Of a DNA stretch of 24,862 bases, positions 1 through 7,549 are shown one piece after another. This DNA is from Spirosoma fluviale (GTDB taxonomy: Bacteria; Bacteroidota; Bacteroidia; Cytophagales; Spirosomataceae). Made by a program: the position numbers and the translations under genes. Location of the stretch: the NCBI GenBank assembly GCA_945860325.1, contig CAMARL010000007.1, positions 1 to 24,862 of the forward strand, in the 5' to 3' direction. The notes under the pieces were generated by a model that did not search any database, was not told the DNA's origin, and worked only from the letters and a program-made list of their open reading frames with translations. Numbering within the stretch: position 1 is the stretch's first letter; each line of letters opens with the position of its first letter.

Positions 1-180
1 TTTAAATGTAAAGAAAAAAATCTAATTTTAGATAAGTTTATTTTTGAAGTAAGAAGTGATAAAAAGTATCGCATATAACAGACTTAACTGATATTTTAAA
101 GAATGCACTTAAAAAAATAAGACATTAAACCAAATCAAATAAGTATTATCTAATCAAATATTAACTAAAAAATTTAAAAA
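1..180. other. AT-rich leader upstream of the YHYH gene
   Basis: Very AT-rich non-coding stretch in front of the first gene. No Shine-Dalgarno sequence precedes the ATG at 181; the start is preceded by an A-rich tract, which is common in Bacteroidota. I see no convincing promoter match and no copy of the intergenic repeat found elsewhere in the window. Confidence 0.4.
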
Positions 181-1167
181 ATGACTTACAAAAATTTCGC
201 ATTCGCAGCTTTAATTTGCTTTTTGGCTTCATGTAGTAAAGATGATGCTACTCCAACAACTCCAATAACTCCAACAACTCCAACAACTGATAAGGGTACA
301 GTTATTAATGTAGATGCAACTAAATTTCTTACCTCATCAGGAGCGGTAACCATTACTACCGAAAATCGAACACTTTCTAATGGAACAACAGCAGCTTGCT
401 ACAAAATTGTCACAAAAAGTACACCATCAGACCATGCGCAAGGTCCTTGGTGTCCAACAAACATTACAGATGATGCTACAAAAGGAGGAATTTGGATAGA
501 AGGCGGAAACGTTTTCGACGTAGATGGAGCATTTGTTAAAAATCTAGCCACATTTTATAATAATACTAAATGGCAAATGTATAACACTACTACTGGTGCT
601 ATTACAAGAACTACAACTCAAGCTGAATGTCAGGCAGCTGCAAATCCAAATGTTGGGGTAGCTTATCAAAATTATTGTGTTGAATGTTTGCCTTCATATG
701 TATCTACCCTTACAAAAACTATTTATATACCTGTTACCCCTGTGAAATTGAGCTCACCAGTTAGCTTTGGTGGTGGACCAGGCTCAGTTGGACCAACTAC
801 CCGAGGAATTGCATTTAATGGGGTGATATTTGATGCAGGAGCACCTACAAATGCAATATTGGCTGCATACACCTTAGCTCCTTTTGACGATGCTGGTGGA
901 CACATAAATATGGGTGCAGGTTATCACTATCATGCTGCTACAGGTAAATCAACTAAAATCACTCAGCCAGACGGACATGCTGCTATGATTGGTTATGCTT
1001 TAGATGGTTTTGGTATGTACGAAAGGTTAAGTACTGCAGGAACAGAATATACCGATTTAGACGCAAGTCGTGGACATTATGATGTTACTAGAGGCTATCA
1101 CTATCACGTGGATAAAGCAGGTTCAAATAATTTTATTAACGGTTTAGCAGGAGCATATGCTCAATAA
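181..1167 (+). CDS. YHYH-domain lipoprotein
   Basis: Exported lipoprotein of 328 residues. The signal peptide ends in a lipobox, L-A-S-C, with the acceptor Cys at residue 18, followed by a low-complexity Thr/Pro linker (about residues 24-37). The C-terminal half carries the hallmarks of the YHYH family (Pfam YHYH type): two copies of G-Y-H-Y-H (YHYH at residues 248-251 and 306-309), a His-rich segment between them (H266) and D-G-F-G-M-Y at 275-280. In the family the repeated His and Tyr residues suggest metal binding, but no reaction is established. Six Cys residues between 73 and 169 could form disulfides. The gene is followed after 3 bases by the next ORF, so the two are surely co-transcribed. 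Family assignment is firm; function is unknown. Confidence 0.85.
   Translation: MTYKNFAFAALICFLASCSKDDATPTTPITPTTPTTDKGTVINVDATKFLTSSGAVTITTENRTLSNGTTAACYKIVTKSTPSDHAQGPWCPTNITDDATKGGIWIEGGNVFDVDGAFVKNLATFYNNTKWQMYNTTTGAITRTTTQAECQAAANPNVGVAYQNYCVECLPSYVSTLTKTIYIPVTPVKLSSPVSFGGGPGSVGPTTRGIAFNGVIFDAGAPTNAILAAYTLAPFDDAGGHINMGAGYHYHAATGKSTKITQPDGHAAMIGYALDGFGMYERLSTAGTEYTDLDASRGHYDVTRGYHYHVDKAGSNNFINGLAGAYAQ
250..285 (+). repeat. 9-bp tandem repeat encoding a Thr/Pro linker
   Basis: Four tandem 9-bp units of the form ACTCCAACA, the second with one change. They lie in frame inside the YHYH lipoprotein gene just after the lipidated Cys and encode Thr-Pro-Thr units. Because a unit is three codons, slippage would change linker length without breaking the frame. 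Confidence 0.8.
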
Positions 1168-1170
1168 GAA

Positions 1171-1791
1171 ATGAAGTTTAAATTACTATTTTTAATGATA
1201 GGAATGGTGTTTTTTACACCATTCCTATTTGCCCATAGTCCCGATTTGTCAAGTATGATGATTTATGAGCAAAACGGTAAGTATTTTTTGGCAATTAAGA
1301 GTTCGCTTATTGCATTTGAGGGAGAGATTGATTATCACTTTAATAAAAACGCTTACAAAACTCCAGAGGAATTTAAGCAATTAGTCAGTAAACATTTTCA
1401 AAAAAATTGTTTACTGATTATCAATAATGATACCATCAAATTTATTCATCCAACTGTTGTACTTGGACACGAGACCACGGTATTTGCAGAGTTATTAAAT
1501 GTGCCAGATAAGTTTAACTCTCTTTATGTAAGAAATATAGTTTTTAAGGATATGCCTAATAATATGTGTGAGCTAATTCTTACTTTAAAAGGTTTGCCTC
1601 AAAAGCAGTATATTTTAACCAATGAGAACAACCAAGAAGTAAAACTAAACGTAGAAAATGATCATTGGGAAGTTGAGGAAACAAATGCTTCTTTTTTTAA
1701 ATCTTCAAATTTGCTTTTGTGGTCATTACTTTTCTTAAGCGTTTTAGTAGTTGTAGCAATAGCACTATGGAGAAAGAAAAACATCAGCTAA
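1171..1791 (+). CDS. Membrane-anchored periplasmic protein of unknown function
   Basis: A 206-residue protein I do not recognise by family. It has a clear N-terminal signal peptide (hydrophobic residues about 4-20, likely cleaved before H-S-P) and one C-terminal transmembrane helix (about 182-200) followed by the basic tail R-K-K. This predicts a soluble periplasmic domain of about 150 residues anchored in the inner membrane. The mature N-terminus, beginning His-Ser-Pro and followed by predicted beta-strands, vaguely recalls secreted beta-sandwich domains such as DUF6702 or the leading domain of HupE/UreJ-type proteins, but I cannot confirm either. The ATG at 1171 lies 3 bases after the stop of the YHYH gene, so translational coupling is likely and a joint role with it is the best inference. 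The stop codon lies 3 bases before a structured repeat element. Confidence 0.75.
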   Translation: MKFKLLFLMIGMVFFTPFLFAHSPDLSSMMIYEQNGKYFLAIKSSLIAFEGEIDYHFNKNAYKTPEEFKQLVSKHFQKNCLLIINNDTIKFIHPTVVLGHETTVFAELLNVPDKFNSLYVRNIVFKDMPNNMCELILTLKGLPQKQYILTNENNQEVKLNVENDHWEVEETNASFFKSSNLLLWSLLFLSVLVVVAIALWRKKNIS

Positions 1792-1794
1792 AAA

Positions 1795-1915
1795 GGGTTT
1801 TGCGTCAGGCGCTCTGACATGCAAACTTGGAGTTTTCTACTTCTAATGAGTTTTAGTAATAAATTGAAACTTTGTGCCACGTAAACCCACCCGAACGCAA
1901 ACCCCCGAACCGTTA
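1795..1915 (+). repeat. Imperfect-palindrome element, attC-like layout
   Basis: About 120 bp starting 3 bases after the stop codon of the preceding gene. Outer arms are GGGTTTTGCGT (1795-1805) and ACGCAAACCC (1895-1904), complementary apart from one bulged A. The left arm overlaps a small hairpin, GTCAG/CTGAC (1804-1818). The right end carries CGTTA (1911-1915). Length, position right after a stop codon and the imperfect palindrome resemble integron attC sites. The R' core is not canonical (GTTACCC instead of GTTRRRY) and no integrase is in the window. An alternative is a generic structured intergenic repeat. The right end abuts repeat copy A directly. Confidence 0.45.
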
Positions 1916-2065
1916 CCCCCTCAAAAGGGTGGATTCTTTTATTTTACGGGAGCGGTAGCAAAATAGGTAGCACGAGAGTGGTTTTCGGGTGAAATCCAAA
2001 TTGTTTAAATTTAAACGAAGTCATGAGATAACCTTTATCAGTTCAATTATTGTTGGCGAATTACA
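1914..2065 (+). repeat. Dispersed intergenic repeat, copy A
   Basis: First of three copies of a 152-bp repeat (others at 3586-3737 and 21276-21427). Shared blocks in order: a CCTCAAAAGGGTGGATTC hairpin core, a T-rich run ending in TTTTACG, two GGTAGCA words 12 bp apart, GAAATC, a central AT-rich palindrome, and a tail ending in ATTACA. The central palindrome forms 9 pairs including one T-G wobble. In this copy the left arm of the first hairpin differs from copies B and C because it merges with the end of the preceding palindrome element; homology is secure from 1919. Confidence 0.85.
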
Positions 2066-2178
2066 AAAAAAGAGACCCCTATTTCTAAAGGTATCTTAGT
2101 ATTTTCCAAAATCGAATATTTACGAATTAATAAGAATAAAATCAGTAACTTATCAAATAACCAAAAATAATCCATCTG

Positions 2179-3498
2179 ATGAAACAACTTATTTACATTT
2201 TCATTGCCCTGATTTCATTTGGCAGCTTCGCACAAAATCTACCTGTAGGGAATCCTGCCCAACTCGGTTTATCTAAAGAAGGTCTCGCTCGTGTTGATGC
2301 CTTATTAGCCCAAGAATCTGAAAACCAACATATCCCAGGGTCAATCGGCATGATAGTCCGTCATGGAAAAGTTGCCTACAAAAAAGCCTTTGGAAAAGCG
2401 AACCTCGAAACTGGAGAGGCAATGCGCACCGACCATCTTTTTCGAATGGCAAGTATGACCAAGATCATTACAGGAGTCGCAGGCTTAACATTATTCGAAA
2501 GAGGATTATTCACGATGGATACACCATTGGAAAAAATATTACCTGAGTTTGCCAACATGCAAATTTTGGTAGGATATGACACCTTGAAACATCAATTCAT
2601 CACACGTCCTGCGAAAAATAAGATCCTAATGAAACACGTATTTACACATACGTCGGGCATTGCCTATCCGCCCTTTTCAAATTTAGGACGCGAAGGGTAT
2701 TTAAATGCAAACATTACCATCGCTTTTCCAAAGGGTGATACAAAATTAACACTTGCTGACATCATTCGCAGCACAGCAAAATTACCACTTGCGCACGAGC
2801 CGGGTGAAAGTTGGACTTACGGCATGAATCTAGAAGTATTAGGTCGAGTTATTGAAGTATTGGATGGACGAAATTTCGCTGATTACTTACGCCAGGAAAT
2901 TTTTACACCTTTGAAAATGACAAGAACATTTATTGGAGTTATACCTAATGAATGGAAAAATATGACCCAAGTGTATACCCAAAACAAATCAGGAAAAAAG
3001 AGTGTGTACACGGATGAGGTAGGCAAGAAATTATTAGGTTTCTCAGCAGATATGTCGATGGACTTCTATAAAAACACGAATACAACGCTGGCGATGGGTG
3101 GAACTGATGTGATCAGTAATGTGGATGACTATGCCCGCTTTTTCCAAATGCTTTTAAATTATGGAGAATTAGATGGAGCGCGCGTATTAAGTAAGAAGAC
3201 TGTTGAGATGATTGAAAAACCTTTATTTGATGTCGCTACAAATGATGGAGTTGCGAAAGGGACAACAGGCCGCTCGCAATTCAAAGCAGGCGTCACGGTT
3301 TATGTTTATCCAGAGGAACAAGCAAAATTCGAGACGATATCAGCGGGTTCGTATTATTGGAAAGGTTACTTTGGAACGCAATATTGGATCGACCGGAAAG
3401 AAGACATGATTGGAATGGTTTTTTTACAAATAGCACCAGAGCCTACACGATTTAATGAGAAATTTAGGCACTTAGTCTGGGGAAGTATTGCTAAATAA
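2179..3498 (+). CDS. Secreted serine hydrolase, class C beta-lactamase-like fold
   Basis: A 439-residue exported enzyme of the beta-lactamase/transpeptidase-like superfamily (Pfam Beta-lactamase). The signal peptide is cleaved after about residue 19 (F-A-Q). The catalytic S-x-x-K is S-M-T-K at residues 92-95. H-T-S-G follows at 157-160, a Tyr motif (Y214, then N217 and L-G) fits the second catalytic motif, and the third region is S-Y-Y-W-K-G-Y-F-G-T at 391-400, resembling the G-G-x-x-G of EstB-like esterases more than the K-T-G of true beta-lactamases. Esterase, D-amino-acid peptidase or transesterase activity is therefore more likely than antibiotic hydrolysis. Length is typical of the family. 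The gene stands alone between direct repeat copies A and B. The start is the only reasonable one ahead of the signal peptide. Confidence 0.9.
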   Translation: MKQLIYIFIALISFGSFAQNLPVGNPAQLGLSKEGLARVDALLAQESENQHIPGSIGMIVRHGKVAYKKAFGKANLETGEAMRTDHLFRMASMTKIITGVAGLTLFERGLFTMDTPLEKILPEFANMQILVGYDTLKHQFITRPAKNKILMKHVFTHTSGIAYPPFSNLGREGYLNANITIAFPKGDTKLTLADIIRSTAKLPLAHEPGESWTYGMNLEVLGRVIEVLDGRNFADYLRQEIFTPLKMTRTFIGVIPNEWKNMTQVYTQNKSGKKSVYTDEVGKKLLGFSADMSMDFYKNTNTTLAMGGTDVISNVDDYARFFQMLLNYGELDGARVLSKKTVEMIEKPLFDVATNDGVAKGTTGRSQFKAGVTVYVYPEEQAKFETISAGSYYWKGYFGTQYWIDRKEDMIGMVFLQIAPEPTRFNEKFRHLVWGSIAK

Positions 3499-3585
3499 AT
3501 TAATGTATTTAGCCTTTGGTAATCCTTGAATGTTTGCCAAGGTAGTTGTAAAAAGGGGGCAAATAGTATTTAATAAAAACGTAGA

Positions 3586-3737
3586 ATCCACCTCAAAAGG
3601 GTGGATTCTTTTATTTTACGAGAGTGATAGCAAAACAGGTAGCACGAGAGGGGTTTTCAGGTGAAATGTGGGTTTGTTTAATTTTAAACAAAGTCAAGAA
3701 ATTACTTCTATCGGTCCAATTTTACTAACGATTTACA
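3586..3737 (+). repeat. Dispersed intergenic repeat, copy B
   Basis: Same length and block order as copy C (21276-21427), and nearly gap-free against copy A. Hairpin I has the perfect arms ATCCACC and GGTGGAT around a 7-base loop, then T-rich TTCTTTTATTTTA, which could also act as a transcription terminator for the serine hydrolase. Hairpin II keeps its stem, but one C-G pair of copy C is T-A here. The tail reads TCGGTCCAATTT, then ACGATTTACA. Confidence 0.88.
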
Positions 3738-3880
3738 TGGAAGTGGAAAGATGATTTTACAAGAAAGAAAACGAATTAAAATGGAAACTTTAAAACAAAG
3801 AAGATTGAACTATGAGAAAATAAAAACAGACAAAGATTGCACAGAAAAAAAAGAAATTATAAATTCAAAAAAATACGAAA

Positions 3881-3929
3881 CACTCCTTAAGAAAAGGTCC
3901 ACTTTAGTTTGACGACGTACAATTTATAC
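3881..3929 (+). repeat. Partial repeat (tail module), copy F1
   Basis: A 49-bp segment running from CACTCCTTAAG to GACGACGTACAA and TTATAC. It is nearly identical to 13683-13732, and its second half matches the tail of the 152-bp repeats. It ends 111 bases upstream of the dehydrogenase-like gene at 4041. Confidence 0.75.
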
Positions 3930-4040
3930 TCAAAAATAAAAAGTTATTTACTGATAATATTATTATAAGAGCATAATAAACTTTCAGGTAAGAAAATTTC
4001 TGATGAATCGAAGTTTGATCTTAAAATTCTAAAATAACTT

Positions 4041-7000
4041 ATGGACTATTTTTTAAATGCCTTAAAAATATCTTTAAAATTTATTATAATATTATTCTTA
4101 GTGGGTAGTATCTTTTTTTTACTTGGCAACAAAGATAGAGAGAAAGTAATTCCTCAATTAGACGGGCTGAAAGTTCCTAAGGGTTTTGTCATTGAGCGTG
4201 TGGTGGATCATGGTATGATTGCCTATCCTATGTTTGCCTCTTTTGATGCGGATGGAAGGTTATTTGTCTTCGAATCGGATGGCAGTTCCCCGACAAATGA
4301 GGCAATGTTAAATAAACCATCATATCATGTTCGATTGTTGGAAGATACAGACGGAGATGGAAAATTTGATAAGAGCAAGATTTTTGCTGACTCACTTTCT
4401 TTTCCGAAGGGTGGTGTATTCTATAATGGCAGTTTATATGTAAGTTCCTCTCCCAATCTTTTACGTTTGACCGATACCAATAGAGATGGTATCGCAGATA
4501 AGCGGGAAGTTGTCCTGAGCGGTTGGGTATTGAATTCAAATGGAGCCTTATTGGGTGGACCATTTTTGGGTCCCGATGGATGGTTATATATGACGGATGC
4601 TCGTCGCGGATTTGATATAAAGACTAAAGAAGGATTAAATCTGAAAGGGAATAGCGCTCGTATTTGGAGATGTAAGCCCGATGGCAGCAGCTTGGAATCT
4701 TTGGCGGGGGGTGGCTTCGATAATTCAATAGAGTTGGCATTTATGCCTTCAGGAGAGACCATTGGGTCAATGACCTATTTTATCGAACCGCAAGCGGGAA
4801 TGAGGGATGCAATTATGCATTGGGTAGAAGGTGGGGTTTATCCAAAGTATAATCCCGTTATTGAAAAGGATAAAATCATTTTAACTGGCGATTTAATGCC
4901 AGTCATGAATAAAATGGCTCGAGTTGCTCCATCTGGAATAATGCGCTATCGTGGCAAAAGTTTTGGCAAAGAATTTCAGGGTAATTTTTTCTGCGCAGAA
5001 TTTAATACAGGGAGAATCATTCGTCATAAGATTGTAGCCGACGGAGCGACCTATAAAACGATTGATGAGCCATTCTTTACGTCGAGCATTCAGGATGTAC
5101 ATCTGACGGATGTTCTGGAGGACGCAGATGGAAGTTTACTTGTTTTAAATACGGGGGGCTGGTTTATTTTAGGCTGTCCGCTTTCTAGGAAAGCAAAAAT
5201 GGATGTTCAAGGAGGTATTTATAGAATTAGGAAAATGGGCTCCGCTAAAATAAGTGATCCTTGGGGTTTAAAATTGAATTTAAATTCAATGACAATTTCA
5301 GAACTTGTTAACGCTACCAAAGACTCACGCAAGGCAGTTTGCGACCGTGCGATTGAACTATTAATTAGCAAGAGAGAGATTGCCGTATTACCAATTATCA
5401 ACTCATTACTTAATTCTGCCAGCGAGGAAATGCGAGCAGCAGGAATATTTGCCCTTTCCCGAATTGCAACGCCTAAAGCTATGATTGGAGTCCGTGTCGG
5501 CCTAATGGATCCTTCAGCGGTAGTAAGAACCTCTTCCGCGCGCGCTTTAGGACTAGCAAAAGATAAACTTTCGGTATATAAATTGATGGAGCTAGTGCAA
5601 AAAGATCGTTTTGCTGTTCGTCGGCAAGCTGCAACAGCTTTAGGTCAGATTGGAGATCAACGTGCCATAAGCGCACTTTTAAAGGCGTCGGCCGGCAATA
5701 ATGATCGTTTTGAAGAGCATGCTATTGTGTATGCCTTGATTAAATTAAATAATATTAATCCATTACTTGCAGCATTAAATAACTCATCCGATAATGTTAA
5801 AAAAATAGCATTAATTGCTTTAGATCAAATAGGGGGGGATGCTTTGAGGAAAGAAAATTTATCTGCTTTCCTAGCAAGCAAAAAGCCGTCATTGCAAAAA
5901 ATTGGAATATGGGTTGCTTCTCATCATCCCGAATGGTCAGATATTGTCATTAACTTGCTTAGAAGCCGTTTTAGTACTAATGAAATTTATGAAGATGATA
6001 TTACATCAATGCGTGAACTGATGATTAGCTTTAGTCATGATAATAAATTACAGGTTTTTATTGCTGAACAGCTTGAAAGTAAAACATCATCAAACGCCAA
6101 AAAAATATTTTTAATGGATATCATTTCTCAAGCTCCTATGGAGAGTATTCCGATTGTTTGGGTTCAATCATTAGTTAAATTATTAGAAAATGGTAATGAA
6201 GAAATTAAATCAAGGGTATTAGGGCTGATTGAATCTAGAAGAATTAAATCTTTGAATGGTCAACTCAATCAGATTATTCAACAGGAATTTGCTCGTCCTG
6301 ATTTTCGATTGAAAGCTCTGAGCTCCAAGCTACTTTCCGTACCCACCTTGTCGGATAATGAATTTAATATGTTGCTTTCTTACTTAAGGAAAACAAATGA
6401 ATTACCCATTCGGCAAATGTCGGCTCGGTTAATTTCTAATGCGAAACTAACCGAGGCTCAACTAGGTAAACTTGCCGTTGAACAGTTGGCAAAAATGGAT
6501 CTTTATCTATTACCTAGTCTTTTGAGTGCATTTAAAAATAATACAAGTGAACAAATTGGTTTGGCTTTGGTAGCTGCTTTAATTGCCACACCTGATCGTT
6601 TGGATAATATTTCTGAAGAAGATTTAAAAGAATTATTTAAATCATATTCGCTAAAAATTAAGATTTTGGCAGATCCACTCTTGGCAAGTTTGGCCGAGCG
6701 AAATGCAAGAAGATTGGGCAAACTAACTACTATTGAGGCGCAATTAACACGAGGTGATGTGGCTTCTGGAGCAAAAATTTTCTTTGGCAAAGGGGCCTGT
6801 TCTTCTTGTCATGCTGTGGCTGGGAAAGGGGCAATTTTTGGTCCTGACTTGACAAATATAGGACAAATTCGCTCTAGTCACAATATTTTAGAGGCCATTC
6901 TATACCCAAGTGCTAGTTTTGTGCGCGAATATGAGACTACTAGAATTACTACTAAAACTGCAACTTATGTAGGCGTTCTTAAGGATCAATTATCAGATGC

Positions 7001-7193
7001 TATAATAATTTCGACAGGTCCGGGTTTACAGATTCGTGTTCCTAGGTCAGAGATTATCCTAATTGAACCTATCAGTATGTCGATGATGCCTGTTGGATTG
7101 GTTGAGCAATTGACTCCTATCGAATTATCTAATTTAATGGCTTATTTAAATACTCTTCCTGATGGATTGGGTAACTTGGTAAAAAGAAAATAA
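4041..7193 (+). CDS. Membrane-anchored dehydrogenase-like propeller, HEAT and c-type haem protein
   Basis: A 1050-residue protein with the architecture annotated as PVC-type haem-binding CxxCH protein / membrane-bound dehydrogenase domain (TIGR02604 and TIGR02603 types). In order: an N-terminal membrane anchor (about residues 11-29); a six-bladed propeller related to soluble glucose/sorbosone dehydrogenases (about 45-400), with Asp-rich calcium-binding-like loops (D-T-D-G-D-G-K near 103) and a closing W-F-I-L-G-C-P (374-380); HEAT repeats (about 430-700); and a C-terminal cytochrome c domain with C-S-S-C-H (Cys920, Cys923, His924) and a P-D-L-T-N-I-G stretch after it. The protein probably oxidises a sugar-like or alcohol substrate outside the cytoplasm and passes electrons to the covalent haem. 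Substrate and cofactor are not shown by the sequence. It heads a plus-strand unit with the tiny lipoprotein ORF and the ceramidase-fold gene, and is a paralogue of the 704-residue protein on the minus strand, which lacks the haem domain. Confidence 0.88.
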   Translation: MDYFLNALKISLKFIIILFLVGSIFFLLGNKDREKVIPQLDGLKVPKGFVIERVVDHGMIAYPMFASFDADGRLFVFESDGSSPTNEAMLNKPSYHVRLLEDTDGDGKFDKSKIFADSLSFPKGGVFYNGSLYVSSSPNLLRLTDTNRDGIADKREVVLSGWVLNSNGALLGGPFLGPDGWLYMTDARRGFDIKTKEGLNLKGNSARIWRCKPDGSSLESLAGGGFDNSIELAFMPSGETIGSMTYFIEPQAGMRDAIMHWVEGGVYPKYNPVIEKDKIILTGDLMPVMNKMARVAPSGIMRYRGKSFGKEFQGNFFCAEFNTGRIIRHKIVADGATYKTIDEPFFTSSIQDVHLTDVLEDADGSLLVLNTGGWFILGCPLSRKAKMDVQGGIYRIRKMGSAKISDPWGLKLNLNSMTISELVNATKDSRKAVCDRAIELLISKREIAVLPIINSLLNSASEEMRAAGIFALSRIATPKAMIGVRVGLMDPSAVVRTSSARALGLAKDKLSVYKLMELVQKDRFAVRRQAATALGQIGDQRAISALLKASAGNNDRFEEHAIVYALIKLNNINPLLAALNNSSDNVKKIALIALDQIGGDALRKENLSAFLASKKPSLQKIGIWVASHHPEWSDIVINLLRSRFSTNEIYEDDITSMRELMISFSHDNKLQVFIAEQLESKTSSNAKKIFLMDIISQAPMESIPIVWVQSLVKLLENGNEEIKSRVLGLIESRRIKSLNGQLNQIIQQEFARPDFRLKALSSKLLSVPTLSDNEFNMLLSYLRKTNELPIRQMSARLISNAKLTEAQLGKLAVEQLAKMDLYLLPSLLSAFKNNTSEQIGLALVAALIATPDRLDNISEEDLKELFKSYSLKIKILADPLLASLAERNARRLGKLTTIEAQLTRGDVASGAKIFFGKGACSSCHAVAGKGAIFGPDLTNIGQIRSSHNILEAILYPSASFVREYETTRITTKTATYVGVLKDQLSDAIIISTGPGLQIRVPRSEIILIEPISMSMMPVGLVEQLTPIELSNLMAYLNTLPDGLGNLVKRK

Positions 7194-7204
7194 TTTTTAT
7201 TTAT

Positions 7205-7211
7205 AAGGGAG
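7205..7211 (+). promoter_or_regulatory. Strong ribosome binding site
   Basis: AAGGGAG lies 6 bases before the ATG at 7218. Such a clear Shine-Dalgarno match is rare in this window, where most starts have none. It supports translation of the very short ORF that follows. Confidence 0.5.
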
Positions 7212-7217
7212 CTTTTT

Positions 7218-7304
7218 ATGAAAACAGTATTTTTCTTTTCCCTTTTAATTATAGTATTATCTTTTTTTATCAGTGGGTGCCATAGACGTCGTCAAACCCA
7301 ATGA
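7218..7304 (+). CDS. Tiny lipoprotein ORF, possibly frameshifted
   Basis: A 28-codon ORF starting 24 bases after the dehydrogenase stop. The peptide is a basic start (M-K-T), a hydrophobic run, then a perfect lipobox I-S-G-C with Cys21, ending in H-R-R-R-Q-T-Q. A good Shine-Dalgarno precedes it. After the Cys, the +1 frame stays open with protein-like composition (D-V-V-K-P-N-E-T-F-K-Y-T-F) to a stop at 7336-7338. One base change in the homopolymer-rich stretch could thus join both into a lipoprotein of about 40 residues. It is either a real minimal lipoprotein or the frameshifted remnant of one; I recognise no family. Confidence 0.45.
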   Translation: MKTVFFFSLLIIVLSFFISGCHRRRQTQ

Positions 7305-7549
7305 AACATTTAAATATACCTTCGCTCCTGATTTTTAAGCTAGATGGATTCGTTTTTCAACTAATAAAAATTATTAGGCGACTAATGGGTTGACCTACAA
7401 ATAAAGTGGACATGAGATTTGACTTGTATTTCAAATGATGAATATTTTTTTTAACATTGTTTAATATTAAGCAATATTAGGGGACTTTTAATGAGAATTA
7501 AATGAATGTTTCAACCGCTTGCTACGAACATAGATCTTAAATTTAGGTA
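7305..7549. other. Intergenic stretch before the ceramidase-fold gene
   Basis: The first 34 bases are the possible +1-frame continuation of the tiny lipoprotein. After that, no credible gene, hairpin terminator or promoter is visible up to 7549. A weak resemblance to the repeat tail (TTGACCTACAAAT near 7392) is too short to call. Confidence 0.4.

Larger units (their letters stand above)
1792..2178. other. Intergenic region holding two repeat elements
   Basis: This 387-bp gap contains the imperfect palindrome at 1795-1915 and then, without spacing, dispersed repeat copy A. The remaining 113 bases (2066-2178) before the serine hydrolase are AT-rich with no clear promoter match. No coding sequence of worthwhile length is present. 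Confidence 0.6.
3499..4040. other. Intergenic region with repeat copy B and a tail fragment
   Basis: A 542-bp non-coding stretch. It holds repeat copy B (3586-3737) and, 143 bp later, a separate partial element (3881-3929) that matches one at 13683-13732. The rest is A-rich, with no credible ORF, no strong terminator after the serine hydrolase and no recognisable promoter ahead of the gene at 4041. Confidence 0.6.

Noticed and set aside
4228..4762. Two overlapping minus-strand ORFs inside the large dehydrogenase-like gene
   Set aside because: Mutually overlapping, no family features, antisense to conserved propeller motifs.
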